A DNA stretch of 64,000 nucleotides from Lachnospiraceae bacterium. Its GTDB lineage: Bacteria > Bacillota > Clostridia > Lachnospirales > Lachnospiraceae. Positions 62,433 to 64,000 of the stretch are shown piece by piece. The stretch lies in assembly GCA_009779895.1 (NCBI GenBank), contig WRBB01000009.1, forward strand, positions 1 through 64,000, written 5' to 3'. The stretch's first letter is position 1; every line of letters begins with the position of its first letter. A program made the position numbers and the translations under genes. A model generated the notes under the pieces. The model did not search any database. It had not been told where the DNA came from and saw only the letters and a list, made by a program, of their open reading frames with translations.

Positions 62433-63926
62433 TTATTGCACTTCCCAGCCTTTGGCATATTCTACCGCTTTTTGCCAACCTGCCAGCATATTTTCCCTTT
62501 TTTCTTTCTCTAAACCCGGCTCAAATGTACGGCTAATCACTTGACAATTTACAATATCTTCTTTACTTTTCCAAAAACCAACCGCCAATCCTGCCAAAAA
62601 TGCCACGCCCATGGCTGTGGTTTCTACACACTTTGGCCGCTGCACAGGCGAATTGCTCAAATCAGCTTGTGTTTGCATGAGTAAGTTGTTGGCACTGGCA
62701 CCACCATCTACTTTCAAAGAAGCCAATGACACACCACTGTCTTTTTCCATCGCGCCCAATACATCATTCACCTGATAAGCCAATGAATCTAAGGTAGCAC
62801 GAATAATATGATATTTATTGACACCCCGTGTGATTCCCAAAATCGTTCCTCTTGCATAAGAATCCCAATAAGGCGCACCCAAACCTGTAAATGCAGGCAC
62901 TACATAACAACCGTTGGTATCCGAGACTTTCCCAGCAAAATATTCGGAATCTTGTGCCGACTCAATCAAGCCTAACTCATCACGCAACCACTGAATCGCC
63001 GCCCCTGCAACAAAAACAGAACCCTCCAATGCATAGGTAATTTTATTTTCAATGCCCCAAGCAATGGTGGTCAATAATCCATTTTTTGAAAAAACCGGCT
63101 TTTCTCCGGTATTCATTAATAAAAAGCAGCCTGTGCCATAAGTATTTTTTGTATCACCTTTCTCAAAACAGGCCTGTCCAAACAAAGCCGCTTGTTGGTC
63201 ACCTGCGGCACCAGCAATGGGAATGGGAGCACCAAACAAACTAGGACTTGTTGTGCCATAAATCTCACTTGATTTTTTTACCTCCGGTAACATGCTACGC
63301 GGAATATCCAACTCTGCGATAATATCCGCATCCCACTCCAAGGTATTGATATTAAATAACATTGTACGGGCAGCATTGGAATAATCACTTATGTGAACAT
63401 CCCCTTTGGTAAACTTCCAAATCAGCCACGTTTCCACTGTACCAAAAAGCAATTCACCCTTTTCGGCTCTTTCACGGGCACCTGTTACATGATCCAAAAT
63501 CCATTTGATTTTGGTGGCTGAAAAATAAGCATCCATCACCAAACCTGTCTTTTTTTGGAAACATTCTGTTAGACCCTTTTTTTTGAGCGCATCACAATAG
63601 GCAGCTGTTCTGCGACACTGCCAAACAATTGCCGGACACACCGGCTGTCCTGACTCTTTGTCCCAAACTACAGTGGTCTCCCTTTGATTGGAAATACCAA
63701 TCGCAGCAATATCCGTTGCGGTTGCATTGATATTGTCCATCGCTTTTTCAATCACTTCCAATAATGTTGACCAAATTTCTTCGGCATTGTGGGCAACCCA
63801 ACCGGGCTTTGGGAAAATCTGGGTAAATTCCTTTTGTGCAATGCTGCAAACATCCCCCTTTTGATCAAACAAAATACAACGGTTACTGGTTGTACCCGAA
63901 TCCAATGCCATAATATATTTTGACAT
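62433..63926 (-). CDS. glpK: Glycerol kinase
   Basis: This 497-residue FGGY-family kinase phosphorylates glycerol to glycerol 3-phosphate. Markers are [18 protein letters not shown] at the N-terminus, [37 protein letters not shown] and the FGGY signature region [23 protein letters not shown]. Length is normal. AAGGAGGTTATGATTT precedes the ATG. No glpF or glpO lies in view; up to 74 bp of upstream sequence remains before the window edge and holds no recognisable regulatory site. Confidence 0.97.
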   Translation of the reverse strand: MSKYIMALDSGTTSNRCILFDQKGDVCSIAQKEFTQIFPKPGWVAHNAEEIWSTLLEVIEKAMDNINATATDIAAIGISNQRETTVVWDKESGQPVCPAIVWQCRRTAAYCDALKKKGLTECFQKKTGLVMDAYFSATKIKWILDHVTGARERAEKGELLFGTVETWLIWKFTKGDVHISDYSNAARTMLFNINTLEWDADIIAELDIPRSMLPEVKKSSEIYGTTSPSLFGAPIPIAGAAGDQQAALFGQACFEKGDTKNTYGTGCFLLMNTGEKPVFSKNGLLTTIAWGIENKITYALEGSVFVAGAAIQWLRDELGLIESAQDSEYFAGKVSDTNGCYVVPAFTGLGAPYWDSYARGTILGITRGVNKYHIIRATLDSLAYQVNDVLGAMEKDSGVSLASLKVDGGASANNLLMQTQADLSNSPVQRPKCVETTAMGVAFLAGLAVGFWKSKEDIVNCQVISRTFEPGLEKEKRENMLAGWQKAVEYAKGWEVQ

Positions 63927-64000
63927 AAATCATAACCTCCTTAGAAAACATCTGAATTTTGATTAAAAGTCTTCGGCCCGATTGTGACCACGATGTTTCA

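Overview
The window looks like chromosome of a low-GC, anaerobic, Gram-positive bacterium of the class Clostridia, probably Lachnospirales. The indications are AT-rich sequence, GGAGG-type ribosome binding sites, a pyruvate phosphate dikinase, a rubredoxin, HemZ, an alpha2-type glycyl-tRNA synthetase, an [FeFe]-hydrogenase-like sensor, LytTR regulators and a wall-anchored fibronectin III adhesin. The genus is not determined. I see no prophage, insertion sequence or CRISPR array. The window is mostly core genome with islands of surface, regulatory and decayed accessory DNA.

Region 1-9.4 kb is a surface and regulation block. It holds the 5' part of a SipW/ER-type signal peptidase running off the left edge, two LytTR response regulators without a kinase (the second AgrA-like), a DUF4143 ATPase, and a 1749-residue adhesin. 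The adhesin has a glycine-rich N-terminal part, nine fibronectin III repeats, a Pro-Thr triplet stalk and a C-terminal sorting signal. Paired direct repeats upstream of the signal peptidase have the spacing of a LytTR operator.

Region 9.4-23.3 kb is mostly housekeeping. It has pheT and pheS separated by a GC-rich 67-bp tandem repeat, a DUF362 protein, a MATE exporter, a tandem mgtE pair whose first copy lacks the N domain, a lipoprotein, and a tight thyA-folA-ilvB-ilvN-ilvE operon. Region 23.3-27.4 kb is accessory: an unrecognised protein, a calcineurin-like phosphoesterase with a large unknown C-terminal part, tRNA-Gly, and an internally deleted rhuM.

Region 27.4-38.8 kb is one long leftward operon. 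Its order is rel, hemZ, hisS, aspS, moxR, a DUF58 protein and a membrane transglutaminase. Stringent response, heme synthesis and tRNA charging are thus joined to a MoxR-DUF58-transglutaminase envelope module.

Region 38.9-47.4 kb is signalling. It contains a membrane hybrid histidine kinase whose best-placed start codon is not standard, a cold-shock gene with a strong terminator-like hairpin in its leader, two small uncharacterised genes, tRNA-Leu and tRNA-Thr, and a cytoplasmic hybrid kinase. The sensor of that last kinase is an iron-sulfur/[FeFe]-hydrogenase module. It is the most interesting gene in the window.

Region 47.5-64 kb is metabolic. It has pepD-pyrC, rubredoxin, a FUSC membrane protein fused to a degenerate HAD domain, ppdK with a clear promoter, and an M18 aminopeptidase. 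These are followed by the leftward series glpK, M16C peptidase, era, recO and glyS.
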